A stretch of 64,000 nt of DNA from Agromyces laixinhei (GTDB taxonomy: Bacteria > Actinomycetota > Actinomycetes > Actinomycetales > Microbacteriaceae): contig NZ_CP040872.1 in the NCBI RefSeq assembly GCF_006337065.1, positions 2,914,001-2,978,000 of the forward strand. Reading direction: 5' to 3'. Below, piece after piece: positions 8,073 through 21,536 of this stretch. Within the stretch, counting starts at the first letter, position 1; each line of letters opens with the position of its first letter. Position numbers and translations under genes: made by a program. The notes below the pieces were generated by a model. That model was not told the DNA's origin. It did no database searches and saw only the letters and a program-made list of their open reading frames with translations.

Positions 8073-9338
8073 TCAGCCCGCGAAGAAGGCGGTGACTGCG
8101 GCGCCGAGCGCGACGAGGTCGTCGACGTGTGCGAGCTCGCGCGCCGAGTGCATCGAGAGCAGGGGCACGCCGACGTCGACCGTGCGGATGCCGAGTCGGG
8201 TCGCCGAGAGCGGGCCGATCGTCGAACCGCACGGGATCGAGTTGTTCGAGACGAACGGCTGCGTGGCGACCCCGGCCTGTCGGCACACCGCGGCCCACAA
8301 GGCCGCCCCTTCTGCGTCGCTCGCATAACGCTGGTTGGCGTTGAGCTTGAGGAGCGGGCCGCCGCCCAGCACGGGACGGTTCACCGGGTCGTGTCGATCG
8401 GGATAGTTCGGGTGCACCGCATGGCCTGCGTCCGAGGAGACGATCCAGGATGCCGCGTACGCACGCCGACGCTCGATGTCGCCGGCACCGAGCCCGGCGC
8501 CGATGCGCACGAGCACGTCGTCGAGGAACGGGCCGCTCGCACCCGATCGCGACTCCGAGCCGAGCTCCTCGTGATCGAATGCCGCGAGCACGCTCACGTG
8601 GCCGGCGTCGCTTGGCGCCTCGAGCAGGGCGACGAGTCCGGCGTAGACCGAGCTCAGGTTGTCCATGCGGCCCGACGCGAACAGGGCATCGCCGAGTCCG
8701 AACCGCGCCGGCGCCTGCGTGTCGGCGGCGAGCACGTCATGTCCGACGATGCGCTCGGCGTCGACCCCGGCCGAGGCCGCGAGCACGTCGAGGATCTCCC
8801 CTGAGCCGCCCGCACCCCAGATCGGCTGCACATGACGCTGCTTGTCGAGGGTGAGACCCTTGTTGACCTCGCGGTCGAGGTGGATCGCGAGCTGCGGAAT
8901 GCGCAGCATGGGCCCGGTGCGCACGAGATGCGTTGCACCGTCGTCGGTGACGATGCGGCCGGCGAGTTCGAGTTCGCGATCGAGCCACGAGTTCAGGAGC
9001 GGCCCGCCGTAGACCTCGACGCCCACCTGCAGCAACCCCTCTGAACTCGTGGTCGGGCGCGGCTTCAGCTTGAACGACGGCGAGTCGGTGTGGGCGCCGA
9101 GCACCCGGAACGGTGTCGCAGCATCGGCGGTCGCCGGGGCGACCCAGGCGACGACGGCACCGTCGCGCACGACCACGTGGCGGCCACCGACCGGCCACTC
9201 GTCACGTTCATCGAGCCGCTCGAAGCCGGCGGACTGGAGGCGCCGGGCGACCTCGGCGGCGGCGTGGTACGACGACGGGGAGGCGCGGACGAAGTCGGCG
9301 AAGTCGGCGATGTAGGCGTCGGTGGGCGTAACGGGCAT
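8073..9338 (-). CDS. apeB: M18 family aminopeptidase
   Basis: This is a 421-residue zinc aminopeptidase (aspartyl-aminopeptidase-like). The metal and catalytic residues are all visible: LGAHTDSP (His and Asp), GRMDNLSS (bridging Asp), DHEELGS (Glu-Glu), SSDAGHAVHPNYP (Asp) and, near the C-terminus, PLLSMHSARE (His). Length matches the family (about 420-480). It cuts N-terminal, often acidic, residues from cytoplasmic peptides. The ATG at 9336-9338 was chosen over an upstream in-frame start because the family begins close to this point. The following minus-strand gene (J-domain fusion) is upstream. Confidence 0.92.
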   Translation of the reverse strand: MPVTPTDAYIADFADFVRASPSSYHAAAEVARRLQSAGFERLDERDEWPVGGRHVVVRDGAVVAWVAPATADAATPFRVLGAHTDSPSFKLKPRPTTSSEGLLQVGVEVYGGPLLNSWLDRELELAGRIVTDDGATHLVRTGPMLRIPQLAIHLDREVNKGLTLDKQRHVQPIWGAGGSGEILDVLAASAGVDAERIVGHDVLAADTQAPARFGLGDALFASGRMDNLSSVYAGLVALLEAPSDAGHVSVLAAFDHEELGSESRSGASGPFLDDVLVRIGAGLGAGDIERRRAYAASWIVSSDAGHAVHPNYPDRHDPVNRPVLGGGPLLKLNANQRYASDAEGAALWAAVCRQAGVATQPFVSNNSIPCGSTIGPLSATRLGIRTVDVGVPLLSMHSARELAHVDDLVALGAAVTAFFAG

Positions 9339-9365
9339 CCCCCTATCCAACACCCGCGGTCGTCG

Positions 9366-10301
9366 CTACGCGAACCGCACGACCGCCTGCAGTCGCGATC
9401 GCACCTCCATGACCTCGGTGCCGCCGAGATGCGGCGACCCCGGAAGCCCGTCGCGCACGGCGCTCGCGAGACGTGAGCGCCGCACGAGTGCGACGACGGC
9501 ACCCCGATTGGTGCCGCCGAGTTCGAGGGGTTCGTCGGCCTGCTCGTCGGGGACGACGATGACGAGCGCGGTCGCCTTGACCTTGGCGGCACGCCCGATG
9601 GCCTTGGCCCGGGCCGCGAGCGCACGCACCGGCCGCTCGCCGCTGAGCGATTCGCCGACGAGTTCGCCGCGCTTCATCGAGACGATGCCGCCCCAGTCTT
9701 CCGACTGGATCGCGAAGAGCCCCGTCGGGCCGAGCACGAGGTGGTCGAGCTTCGGCGGCAGATCGCGACCCGCGGCATCCGTGGCCACGTCGTGCCAGAC
9801 CGTGTAGGCGATGCCGAGCGTCGAGAGCGTACGGGCGCTCGCCTCCTCGGCGAGCGCGTTGGCGAGCACGTGACGGATGTCACGGGGCGCACTTCGCACG
9901 AAGGCGGGGTCGTACGGGTCCTCGAGGTTCACCCCGCGACCGGCCCACTCACGGATCAGCCCGAGGTACCGCTCGCGCGACAACCCGCCGGGGTGTCCAT
10001 AGGTGCGGGCGAGCGGACGCGAGTCGCGCCGCGGCCTCGGCGCTGCCGGGGCCCACGCCTCGTGGCTCGGCGCGGGTGCAGCGCCGCCACGGGCGCCACG
10101 GTCGAAGAGCGCCCGTGCATCGGGGGTGCCGACGAGTTCCCAGGCGAGCTGCACGGCGTGGAATCGCACGACGTCGCCGCCGGTGTCGGGGTGAGCGCTG
10201 CGGAGCGCCCGGCGGTAGGCGAGGCGAAGTGCCGCGTCGTCTGCATCAGAGGGGACGCCGAGCACCTCGTACGGGGAGGCGGAGAGCGGACTTTCGGGCA
10301 T
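9366..10301 (-). CDS. J-domain protein fused to a NERD-like nuclease-fold domain
   Basis: The protein is 311 residues. Residues about 9-70 are a DnaJ J-domain (PYEVLGVPSDADDAAL, then the diagnostic HPD in RSAHPDTGG) that would stimulate an Hsp70. After a Pro/Arg linker the C-terminal half (about 165-290) resembles the NERD (nuclease-related) domain: KLDHLVLGPTGLFAIQSEDW. In active NERD domains the last strand usually reads like GvfvIETKnw. Here Glu and Lys are replaced by Gln and Glu, so nuclease activity is doubtful. It is upstream of, and co-oriented with, the M18 aminopeptidase gene. Confidence 0.7.
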   Translation of the reverse strand: MPESPLSASPYEVLGVPSDADDAALRLAYRRALRSAHPDTGGDVVRFHAVQLAWELVGTPDARALFDRGARGGAAPAPSHEAWAPAAPRPRRDSRPLARTYGHPGGLSRERYLGLIREWAGRGVNLEDPYDPAFVRSAPRDIRHVLANALAEEASARTLSTLGIAYTVWHDVATDAAGRDLPPKLDHLVLGPTGLFAIQSEDWGGIVSMKRGELVGESLSGERPVRALAARAKAIGRAAKVKATALVIVVPDEQADEPLELGGTNRGAVVALVRRSRLASAVRDGLPGSPHLGGTEVMEVRSRLQAVVRFA

Positions 10302-10403
10302 GGGCTCGCTTTCGATGTGCGACCACGACAATACCGCGGGTCGCCTGTGCACGGGTCTAGACTGCCGACCATCGGGGCCCGAACGGGCTACGGGAGGGCC
10401 GGG

Positions 10404-10832
10404 TTGCTCGTGGATATCAACTATTGGGCGGTCGCCGTCGCCACGTTGTCAACCATGGCGGTCGGCTCGATCTGGTACACGCCGAAGGTGTTCGGCAACT
10501 ACTGGATGCGTGTGGCGAAAGTCGACGACTCCGGCGAGCGCGGGGCCGTCGGCCCGATCCTCACCACGCTCATCGTGAGTTTCATCTCGGCCTGGGTGCT
10601 CGCGATCGCGGCTCAGGTCGCGTGGACGGCGCTCGGCGGCAGCTACCTGCTGATTGCCGTCACGACGGGCATCATGCTGTGGGCCGGATTCACCGCCGCG
10701 CGCTTCATCACCCACGACGTGTTCGAGGGGCGTCCGGCCGGCCTGACCATCCTGAACATCGCACACGAGTTCGTGACCGTGGTCGTGATGGCGCTCATCA
10801 TCGGCGTGTGGCCGCCGGCCGGCACCGTCTGA
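10404..10832 (+). CDS. DUF1761-type membrane protein
   Basis: The 142-residue protein has four hydrophobic segments and begins DINYWAVAVATLSTMAVGSIWYTP, the typical DUF1761 opening (W-Y-x-P after the first helix). It ends with a Phe/Val-rich fourth helix. The TTG at 10404 is six bases after a GGAGG (10393-10397); a GTG at 10410 would be 12 bases away, so TTG is preferred. Function of the family is unknown. It reads divergently from the J-domain gene. Confidence 0.75.
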   Translation: MLVDINYWAVAVATLSTMAVGSIWYTPKVFGNYWMRVAKVDDSGERGAVGPILTTLIVSFISAWVLAIAAQVAWTALGGSYLLIAVTTGIMLWAGFTAARFITHDVFEGRPAGLTILNIAHEFVTVVVMALIIGVWPPAGTV

Positions 10833-10958
10833 GACCGGGCGCACTCGCACGTCATCGATTCGTCATCTGGCGTCCACGTCGGGTTGCGCTCTGTAACCCG
10901 TTGGTCACACGGTGCGTTTAGCGTTGATTACGATCGGAACAGGCGAGGGGAGGCGCGA

Positions 10959-11288
10959 ATGACAGAGACGACACTCGAGCGACTGCGGCAAGATGCACGC
11001 GACGAACTCGCCGCGCTCATCGAGCTCCGCTGCCGTCTCGGCGAGGACCCGTGGGTGTTCCTGCCCGACCTGCCCTCCGTCGACGAGCAGGTCGTCGCCA
11101 CACTCCGTGAAGATCGCCTCCACTCCGAACGCTGGCGCACGATTCGTGCGCGCGCCTATCACCCGGCCGCTCGCGGCGGCGACATCGCGAAGTTCGAGTT
11201 CGAGTTGCTGCGCGAGATCGCCCTCGAGCACCCAGAGCTCAGCTCTGCGGTGTGGTCGGTGCTCGACCGGGTGCCGTCGCGCTGGTGA
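10959..11288 (+). CDS. Conserved hypothetical protein, 109 residues
   Basis: The protein starts MTETTLERLRQDARDELAAL with a GGGGAGG Shine-Dalgarno about seven bases upstream. It is charged, helical, and contains PWVFLPDLPSVDEQVVATLR and EFELLREIALEHPEL. No catalytic motif or signal peptide is visible. Its 3' end overlaps the convergent pnuC gene by 50 bp, so the last codons of both genes are antisense to each other. Not recognised as a named family. Confidence 0.65.
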   Translation: MTETTLERLRQDARDELAALIELRCRLGEDPWVFLPDLPSVDEQVVATLREDRLHSERWRTIRARAYHPAARGGDIAKFEFELLREIALEHPELSSAVWSVLDRVPSRW

Positions 11289-11922
11289 CGCGTTGCACGC
11301 GCATCCAGGTGATGAATCCGAAGATCGTGAACAGGCCGTAGAACACGTAGAGCAGCGCCGAAGCGTAGTACCCGGCACTCACGAGCAGCGGCACGCCGAC
11401 GATGTCGACCGCGACCCAGATCAGCCAGAACTCGGTCCACCCCTTGGCCATGCCCCAGGTGGCGAGCAGTGACCCCATGAAGATCCAGGCATCGGCCCAG
11501 ACCGGTTCGAACGAGCCGAGGGCGCGGAAGACCGGCGTCAGCACGAGCGTGCCGCCGACGAGTGCTGCGCCGAGCAGGATGCGCGCCCGCATGCTCGCCC
11601 ACCTCGGCTCGACCGCCGTGGCGCTCACCTGCCGGTGCTGCGACCAGCGCACCCAGCCGTAGGTCGACACGGCGATGAACATGAGCTGCCGCCCGGCCTG
11701 GCCGAGAAGGTTCACCGGGTTCGGCGTCTCGAAGAGGGCGCCCATGAACACCGTGAAGAGCAGTGCGTTGCCCACGATGCCGACCGGCCACGCCCAGACC
11801 TTGCGCCGGAGGCCGCCGAGTGCGCTCGCGAGCCCGAACACGTTGCCGACGATCTCACGCCAGAGAACCACCTGGTCGCCGATCACGAGCTGTGCGTCGA
11901 AGAGCCACTCGATGGGGCTCAT
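11239..11922 (-). CDS. pnuC: Nicotinamide riboside/mononucleotide transporter PnuC
   Basis: The protein is 227 residues with seven predicted membrane segments, matching the PnuC family. Aromatic-rich helices include RRKVWAWPVGIVGNALLF, STYGWVRW and TEFWLIWVAVDIVGVPLLV, where Trp and Asn residues line the substrate path in known structures. It brings nicotinamide riboside into the cell by facilitated diffusion for NAD synthesis. Its ATG overlaps the stop of the DUF3054 gene (ATGA at 11919-11922), so the two are translationally coupled. No NAD-sensing riboswitch was noticed upstream. Confidence 0.88.
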   Translation of the reverse strand: MSPIEWLFDAQLVIGDQVVLWREIVGNVFGLASALGGLRRKVWAWPVGIVGNALLFTVFMGALFETPNPVNLLGQAGRQLMFIAVSTYGWVRWSQHRQVSATAVEPRWASMRARILLGAALVGGTLVLTPVFRALGSFEPVWADAWIFMGSLLATWGMAKGWTEFWLIWVAVDIVGVPLLVSAGYYASALLYVFYGLFTIFGFITWMRVQRVTSATAPGRAPTTPQS

Positions 11923-12341
11923 GACGAATCGGTTCGGGCTTCATCGACCGCTGCTCGCGCACGCGAACGGCGGGTCACGAGCAGCGCGATGAGTCGCCAT
12001 CCCAGCAGGAAGGCGGCGAGCGTCAACGTCGCGACGATGATGAAGGCGAACTGCGTGCCCTGACCGCTCACGACACGCAGCAGCATGCCCCCGAGCACCG
12101 TCACCGCCCAGACCGTGACACCGGTCGGCCATACGGCGAGCGGATGCCTCCAAGCTCGCGCGACGAGCCAGCCTGACACCAGCGCTGCGAGGAACGGCCA
12201 GGCCGTGCCTGCGATGCCGGCGAAGTCGATCCCCTCAGCATGGGTTCGCCGACCGATCGACACGAAGACGATGACGAGCACCGCATCGAGCAGCAGTGCT
12301 GTCACGATCGTTCCGGCACGGGCGTTCGCGGACTGCGTCAT
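11919..12341 (-). CDS. DUF3054 family membrane protein
   Basis: The protein is 140 residues with four membrane helices and the family pattern ALLLDAVLVIVFVSIGRRTH at the N-terminus, followed by AWPFLAALVSGWLVAR and a Trp-rich third helix. DUF3054 proteins are common in actinobacteria and have no known function. It is the first gene of a two-gene unit with pnuC. The ATG is six bases after TACGAT on the minus strand with no Shine-Dalgarno, so the transcript is probably leaderless. Confidence 0.85.
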   Translation of the reverse strand: MTQSANARAGTIVTALLLDAVLVIVFVSIGRRTHAEGIDFAGIAGTAWPFLAALVSGWLVARAWRHPLAVWPTGVTVWAVTVLGGMLLRVVSGQGTQFAFIIVATLTLAAFLLGWRLIALLVTRRSRARAAVDEARTDSS

Positions 12342-12345
12342 GCTC

Positions 12346-14289
12346 TCATCGTACGGATCCAGGGGGTGCGCCGTGCGGCCCGAGCGCGCCGAGCATCGAC
12401 GCTTCGCCCACCGGCAGCGCGCAGACGAACGCCTCGCAGCGGTAGGCGACGGCCTCGCCCCTGCGCGCCGTGCGGCCCTCGAACAACGCGAACCCCGCCT
12501 CGGCGAACTCGCGCGCCTGCCGCTCGTCGACGATCAGGGCGACGGATGCCTCGTGCCCCCGTGTCGCCGAGATCAGCTCTCGCTCGGCGTCGCCGACGAG
12601 AACTTCCGCGTCACCATCGGCGTCACGATCGGGAACGACGGTCACGAGTTGCACCACCGGGGCCGCGAGCCTCGCCATGAGTGCGAGTGCGCCGCCGAAG
12701 GCGATCGGCCGCGTCAACGCGATGCCGGACACCGAGGCCATGGCGGCGACCGCCGCGGCGAGGTAGGCATCGCCCGCGCCCAGCAGGTACAGCCGCCACG
12801 CGGCATCCGCACACGCCGTGAGCCCTGACGGGGTCGCACCCTCCGCCGGGTCATCCGGCAGTTCCAGACCACGGGCTCGCAGCACGGGATCCCCTCCTCC
12901 GGGCGCTGCGAACGGGAGCCGCCCGTCGCCGTCGGCGACCTCGTCGATGGCTTCGTTCGCGGCCGCCATCGCAGCATCGACGAGCGCCCTGGCGGCGACC
13001 GCGTAACGCGGCTCACCAGTCGCCGCGGCGAGATCGAGCAACCCGCCTGCGAACATGCCGGTGTCTTCGAGAGTCGCGACGGCGCCCGATGCGCGGCCGT
13101 CGAGCGATGCCCGCACGAGACCGCCGTCCGGCCGCACATGAGAGGCCAACAGCAGCTCGGCGGCGCGGCGAGCGCCGGCGAGCGACGTCTCGGCATCGCG
13201 CACGAAACCGTGCCGTGCGAGCGCGCTGATCGCGAGACCGTTCCAGCCGGTGAGGACCTTCTCATCGAGCGACGGCGGGGCCAGCCTCGCCCGCCCCTCG
13301 GCGTGCTGACGGTAGTACCCGCCCTCGCTTCGCACGCCGTCGATCGTACTCTCGGAGTCCTGGGCGCTCGCGAAGCCGCCTCCCGGCAGCTGCATCCGCC
13401 CGGCGAGGAAGCGCGCCACCCCGTCGGCGATCGCCGTCGCGTGTTCGTCGGCGGTCCGGCTGAGCTCCGTCGCGACCCGCAGGAGGAGGGAGTTGTCGGT
13501 CAGCATTCGCTCGTAGTGCGGCTCCGTCCAGTCCGCCTTCGTGGCATAGCGGAAGAAGCCGCCGTCGATCGGGTCGCGGAGCGGCGAGGCGCCCATGAGC
13601 CGCATGGTGCGTGCGGCGAGCGATCGACCGGGCTCCCCCGCCGCGACGAGGAACTCGAGCACCGGAGCCACCGGGAACTTCGGCGCACCGCCGAATCCGC
13701 CGTGGCTTCGGTCCTCCTGCGCGCTGAGCGCGCCAACCGCGGCCTGCAGCAGATCGGCACCCGGCAACGCACCGCCGGTCGGTGCAGCGGATGCCGCGGC
13801 CAGTGCCTCACCGACCGCCGACGCCGTCTCGTCGAGCTGAGGGCGGCGCTCACGCCACGCTTCGGCGACGGCCGCGAGCACCTCACTGAACGACGGCCCG
13901 CCGCGCAGGGCCCGGGGAGGGAAGTACGTGCCCGCGTAGAACGCCCGCCCGTCTGGCGTCGCGAAGACCGTGAGCGGCCAGCCCAGCTCGCGCGTGAACG
14001 CCGATGCCGCCGCGAGATAGCTCGCATCGACGTCAGGATGCTCCTCGCGGTCGACCTTGATCGCGACGAAGCCGTCGTTGAGCAGCGCCGCGACCGCCGG
14101 GTCGCTGAAGCTCTCCCGCGCCATCAGGTGGCACCAGTGGCACGTGGCGTAGCCGATCGAGATGAGCATCGGCACGTCGCGGTCGCGTGCGGCGGCGAAC
14201 GCCTCCTCACCCCACGGGTACCAGCCGACCGGGTTCGACGCGTGCGCACGCAGGTAGGGGCTCATGGCTTCGGCGAGACGACTGCCCAT
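12346..14289 (-). CDS. Thioredoxin-like DUF255 protein (YyaL/SSP411 family)
   Basis: The protein is 647 residues. The N-terminal DUF255 thioredoxin-like domain (about residues 1-165) starts NRL-like as [20 protein letters not shown] and has the redox motif [14 protein letters not shown] with CxxC. The rest is an alpha/alpha six-barrel like that of glycan-processing and epimerase enzymes ([28 protein letters not shown]). Family size is about 600-700, so it is complete. Human SSP411 belongs here, but the biochemical role is unknown. The start at 14287-14289 lies seven bases after TAGTCT, suggesting leaderless mRNA; it also has a nearby GAGG. Confidence 0.88.
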   Translation of the reverse strand: MGSRLAEAMSPYLRAHASNPVGWYPWGEEAFAAARDRDVPMLISIGYATCHWCHLMARESFSDPAVAALLNDGFVAIKVDREEHPDVDASYLAAASAFTRELGWPLTVFATPDGRAFYAGTYFPPRALRGGPSFSEVLAAVAEAWRERRPQLDETASAVGEALAAASAAPTGGALPGADLLQAAVGALSAQEDRSHGGFGGAPKFPVAPVLEFLVAAGEPGRSLAARTMRLMGASPLRDPIDGGFFRYATKADWTEPHYERMLTDNSLLLRVATELSRTADEHATAIADGVARFLAGRMQLPGGGFASAQDSESTIDGVRSEGGYYRQHAEGRARLAPPSLDEKVLTGWNGLAISALARHGFVRDAETSLAGARRAAELLLASHVRPDGGLVRASLDGRASGAVATLEDTGMFAGGLLDLAAATGEPRYAVAARALVDAAMAAANEAIDEVADGDGRLPFAAPGGGDPVLRARGLELPDDPAEGATPSGLTACADAAWRLYLLGAGDAYLAAAVAAMASVSGIALTRPIAFGGALALMARLAAPVVQLVTVVPDRDADGDAEVLVGDAERELISATRGHEASVALIVDERQAREFAEAGFALFEGRTARRGEAVAYRCEAFVCALPVGEASMLGALGPHGAPPGSVR

Positions 14290-14334
14290 GTACCTCAGAC
14301 TAGTGACCGCCGTCTGCTCGGCGCCGGGAACGCG

Positions 14335-14360
14335 AAAAGGCCGCCCGAACGGGGCGGCCT
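14335..14360 (-). terminator. Distal rho-independent terminator of the rRNA operon
   Basis: Reading the minus strand, a 9-bp GC-rich stem (14352-14360 with 14338-14346) with a 5-nt loop is followed by TTTT. It is the second of two hairpins beyond 5S and lies just upstream of the DUF255 gene, so it also insulates that gene from rRNA transcription. Confidence 0.7.
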
Positions 14361-14401
14361 GCTGAGATGCTGCACTCACGGCGGAGAGGCATCTCTGAAG
14401 C

Positions 14402-14435
14402 GAAGAGAGCCGCCCAACCTTGGGCGGCTCTCTTC
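14402..14435 (-). terminator. Proximal terminator hairpin of the rRNA operon
   Basis: A perfect 14-bp inverted repeat (14402-14415 with 14422-14435) with a 6-nt loop lies ten bases beyond the 3' end of 5S rRNA on the minus strand. Its stem is long and GC-rich. A strict T-run does not follow, but position and strength mark it as an rRNA terminator working with the second hairpin. Confidence 0.8.
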
Positions 14436-14445
14436 GAAATAATGT

Positions 14446-14562
14446 CCGGCGGTGTCCTACTCTCCCACAGGGTCCCCCCTGCAGTACCATCGGCGCTGCG
14501 AGTCTTAGCTTCCGGGTTCGGAATGTGTCCGGGCGTTTCCCTCGCGCTATGGCCGCCGAAAC
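14446..14562 (-). rRNA. rrf: 5S ribosomal RNA
   Basis: The minus strand begins GTTTCGGCGGCCATAGCG and ends ACACCGCCGGAC, with the terminal stem GGCGG/CCGCC and the conserved loop containing CCGAACCCGGAAGCTAAG. Length is about 117 nt, normal for actinobacteria. It is the last gene of the operon, 222 bp after 23S. Confidence 0.95.
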
Positions 14563-14784
14563 TCTAGAACCAACGGGCCCCGGTGTTGTTGGGGTGGTTG
14601 GTGGTCTCGGTGACCGCACCGTGCCGTCCCCGGGTGTGTGGGGGGTTGGGTGGTGCGGGTGTTGTTTCAGTGTTGAGTTGTTGGGTTTCCGTCTGAAGGG
14701 AACCACAGAGTGGACGCGAGCGATCGTTGGCCACACACACGGCCTTTACATGAAATGTGTTCAAACATGTGTGTGTAGTGATTA
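14563..14784 (-). other. 23S-5S spacer with the 3' arm of the 23S processing stem
   Basis: No gene is seen in this spacer. Positions 14700-14721 on the minus strand are complementary to 18032-18053 in the 16S-23S spacer: 22 positions with one mismatch and one G-T pair. The two arms would enclose the whole 23S rRNA in a stem that RNase III-type enzymes can cut. The rest is a G/T-rich stretch on the plus strand. Confidence 0.7.
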
Positions 14785-19905
<5,121 letters not shown>

Positions 19906-20032
19906 AAATGGTTCCCAACACCCAAAGGCATCAGGGAGTTCGTTCACTGACAGAGAAACAACTGACTATCCAAAATCAAATTGTCCATCAATCAAAGGAA
20001 TCCCACCCCACCAAAACGGCAGGGACAGGGTT

Positions 20033-20080
20033 CAAAAATTGGCATTGAACATAGTGCACGCTGTTGAGTTCTCAAGAAAC
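20033..20080 (-). promoter_or_regulatory. rRNA leader element with TTGAG-AA-CTCAA hairpin
   Basis: On the minus strand the leader has CTTGAGAACTCAACAG (20061-20076), a short TTGAG/CTCAA hairpin conserved in actinobacterial rRNA leaders. About 10 bp later comes an element (20033-20051) repeated in the 16S-23S spacer at 17934-17953. Such paired elements before 16S and 23S are candidates for rRNA antitermination or precursor-processing signals. The function is inferred from position only. Confidence 0.45.
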
Positions 20081-20199
20081 GGACGCACCCGAGTTTCGGC
20101 CTCACGACCTGCCCTCAGGGCAACCTGTCTACTGTACCACTTCGCCTGCCGGACTCGATCACTCGATGTCGTTCGGCACGGTGAACCGCGTTCCAGCAC

Positions 20200-20217
20200 A
20201 GTGATCTGAAGATCACT
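20200..20217 (-). other. Perfect hairpin in the rRNA leader region
   Basis: An 8-bp inverted repeat (agtgatct-ga-agatcact) lies between the proximal rRNA promoter and 16S. A similar smaller hairpin (tgatc-cgaa-gatca) is at 20254-20267. Both share the GATC(N)GAAGATC core, so they look like related elements. Role unknown. Confidence 0.4.
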
Positions 20218-20291
20218 TGGCTTGAACCGCAGTTGATTCACACAACACGAACCTGATCCGAAGATCATCTTCGTTCCGAAGTGGGGTTTTC

Positions 20292-20320
20292 ATCTTAGGC
20301 TTGAAATCACCGAGTCGCAA
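20292..20320 (-). promoter_or_regulatory. rRNA operon promoter, proximal
   Basis: The minus strand has -35 TTGCGA (20315-20320), a 17-bp spacer and -10 TAAGAT (20292-20297), followed by the GAAAACCCC stretch. Transcription would start about 380 nt before 16S. It is the nearer of two promoters with 17-bp spacing. Confidence 0.6.
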
Positions 20321-20415
20321 TGCGACTTCGAGGCTATTTGGCTAAGAATCTCGCCGTCTCGGCGCAGAAGCCCGATCTCTCGGTTTCTTCCCGCACCGCC
20401 GTGGCGATGAGTAAG

Positions 20416-20444
20416 AATCTACGCGGCCCCGGCACCCCTGCCAA
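20416..20444 (-). promoter_or_regulatory. rRNA operon promoter, distal
   Basis: The minus strand has -35 TTGGCA (20439-20444), a 17-bp spacer and -10 TAGATT (20416-20421). It lies 124 bp upstream of the proximal promoter, in the gap after the aldo/keto reductase gene. The gap 19906-20562 holds only these promoters, leader elements and hairpins; no gene was seen. Confidence 0.6.
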
Positions 20445-20562
20445 ATCCAGCTCGCATCCCGGGCGTGTCGCGCCGAAACGCGCAGACCTGCGGCCTCCGT
20501 CAGCGCTGAGACGACGGCCGGTGCCAGCGCCGGATCCAGTGCGGCCAGGCGACTCATCGCGG

Positions 20563-21435
<873 letters not shown>

Positions 21436-21536
21436 TCAGGCGGAGCGCGACGTGACGGGCCCACCGGCGTCTCGACCTCGGTCGACATGAGGCAGTTCTC
21501 CCACGACACCGTTCACGCCGCATACGATGGAGGGCT

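Noticed and set aside
19906..20040. 16S processing stem between leader and 16S-23S spacer
   Set aside because: I could not find a convincing long complementary pair flanking 16S, unlike the clear one around 23S.
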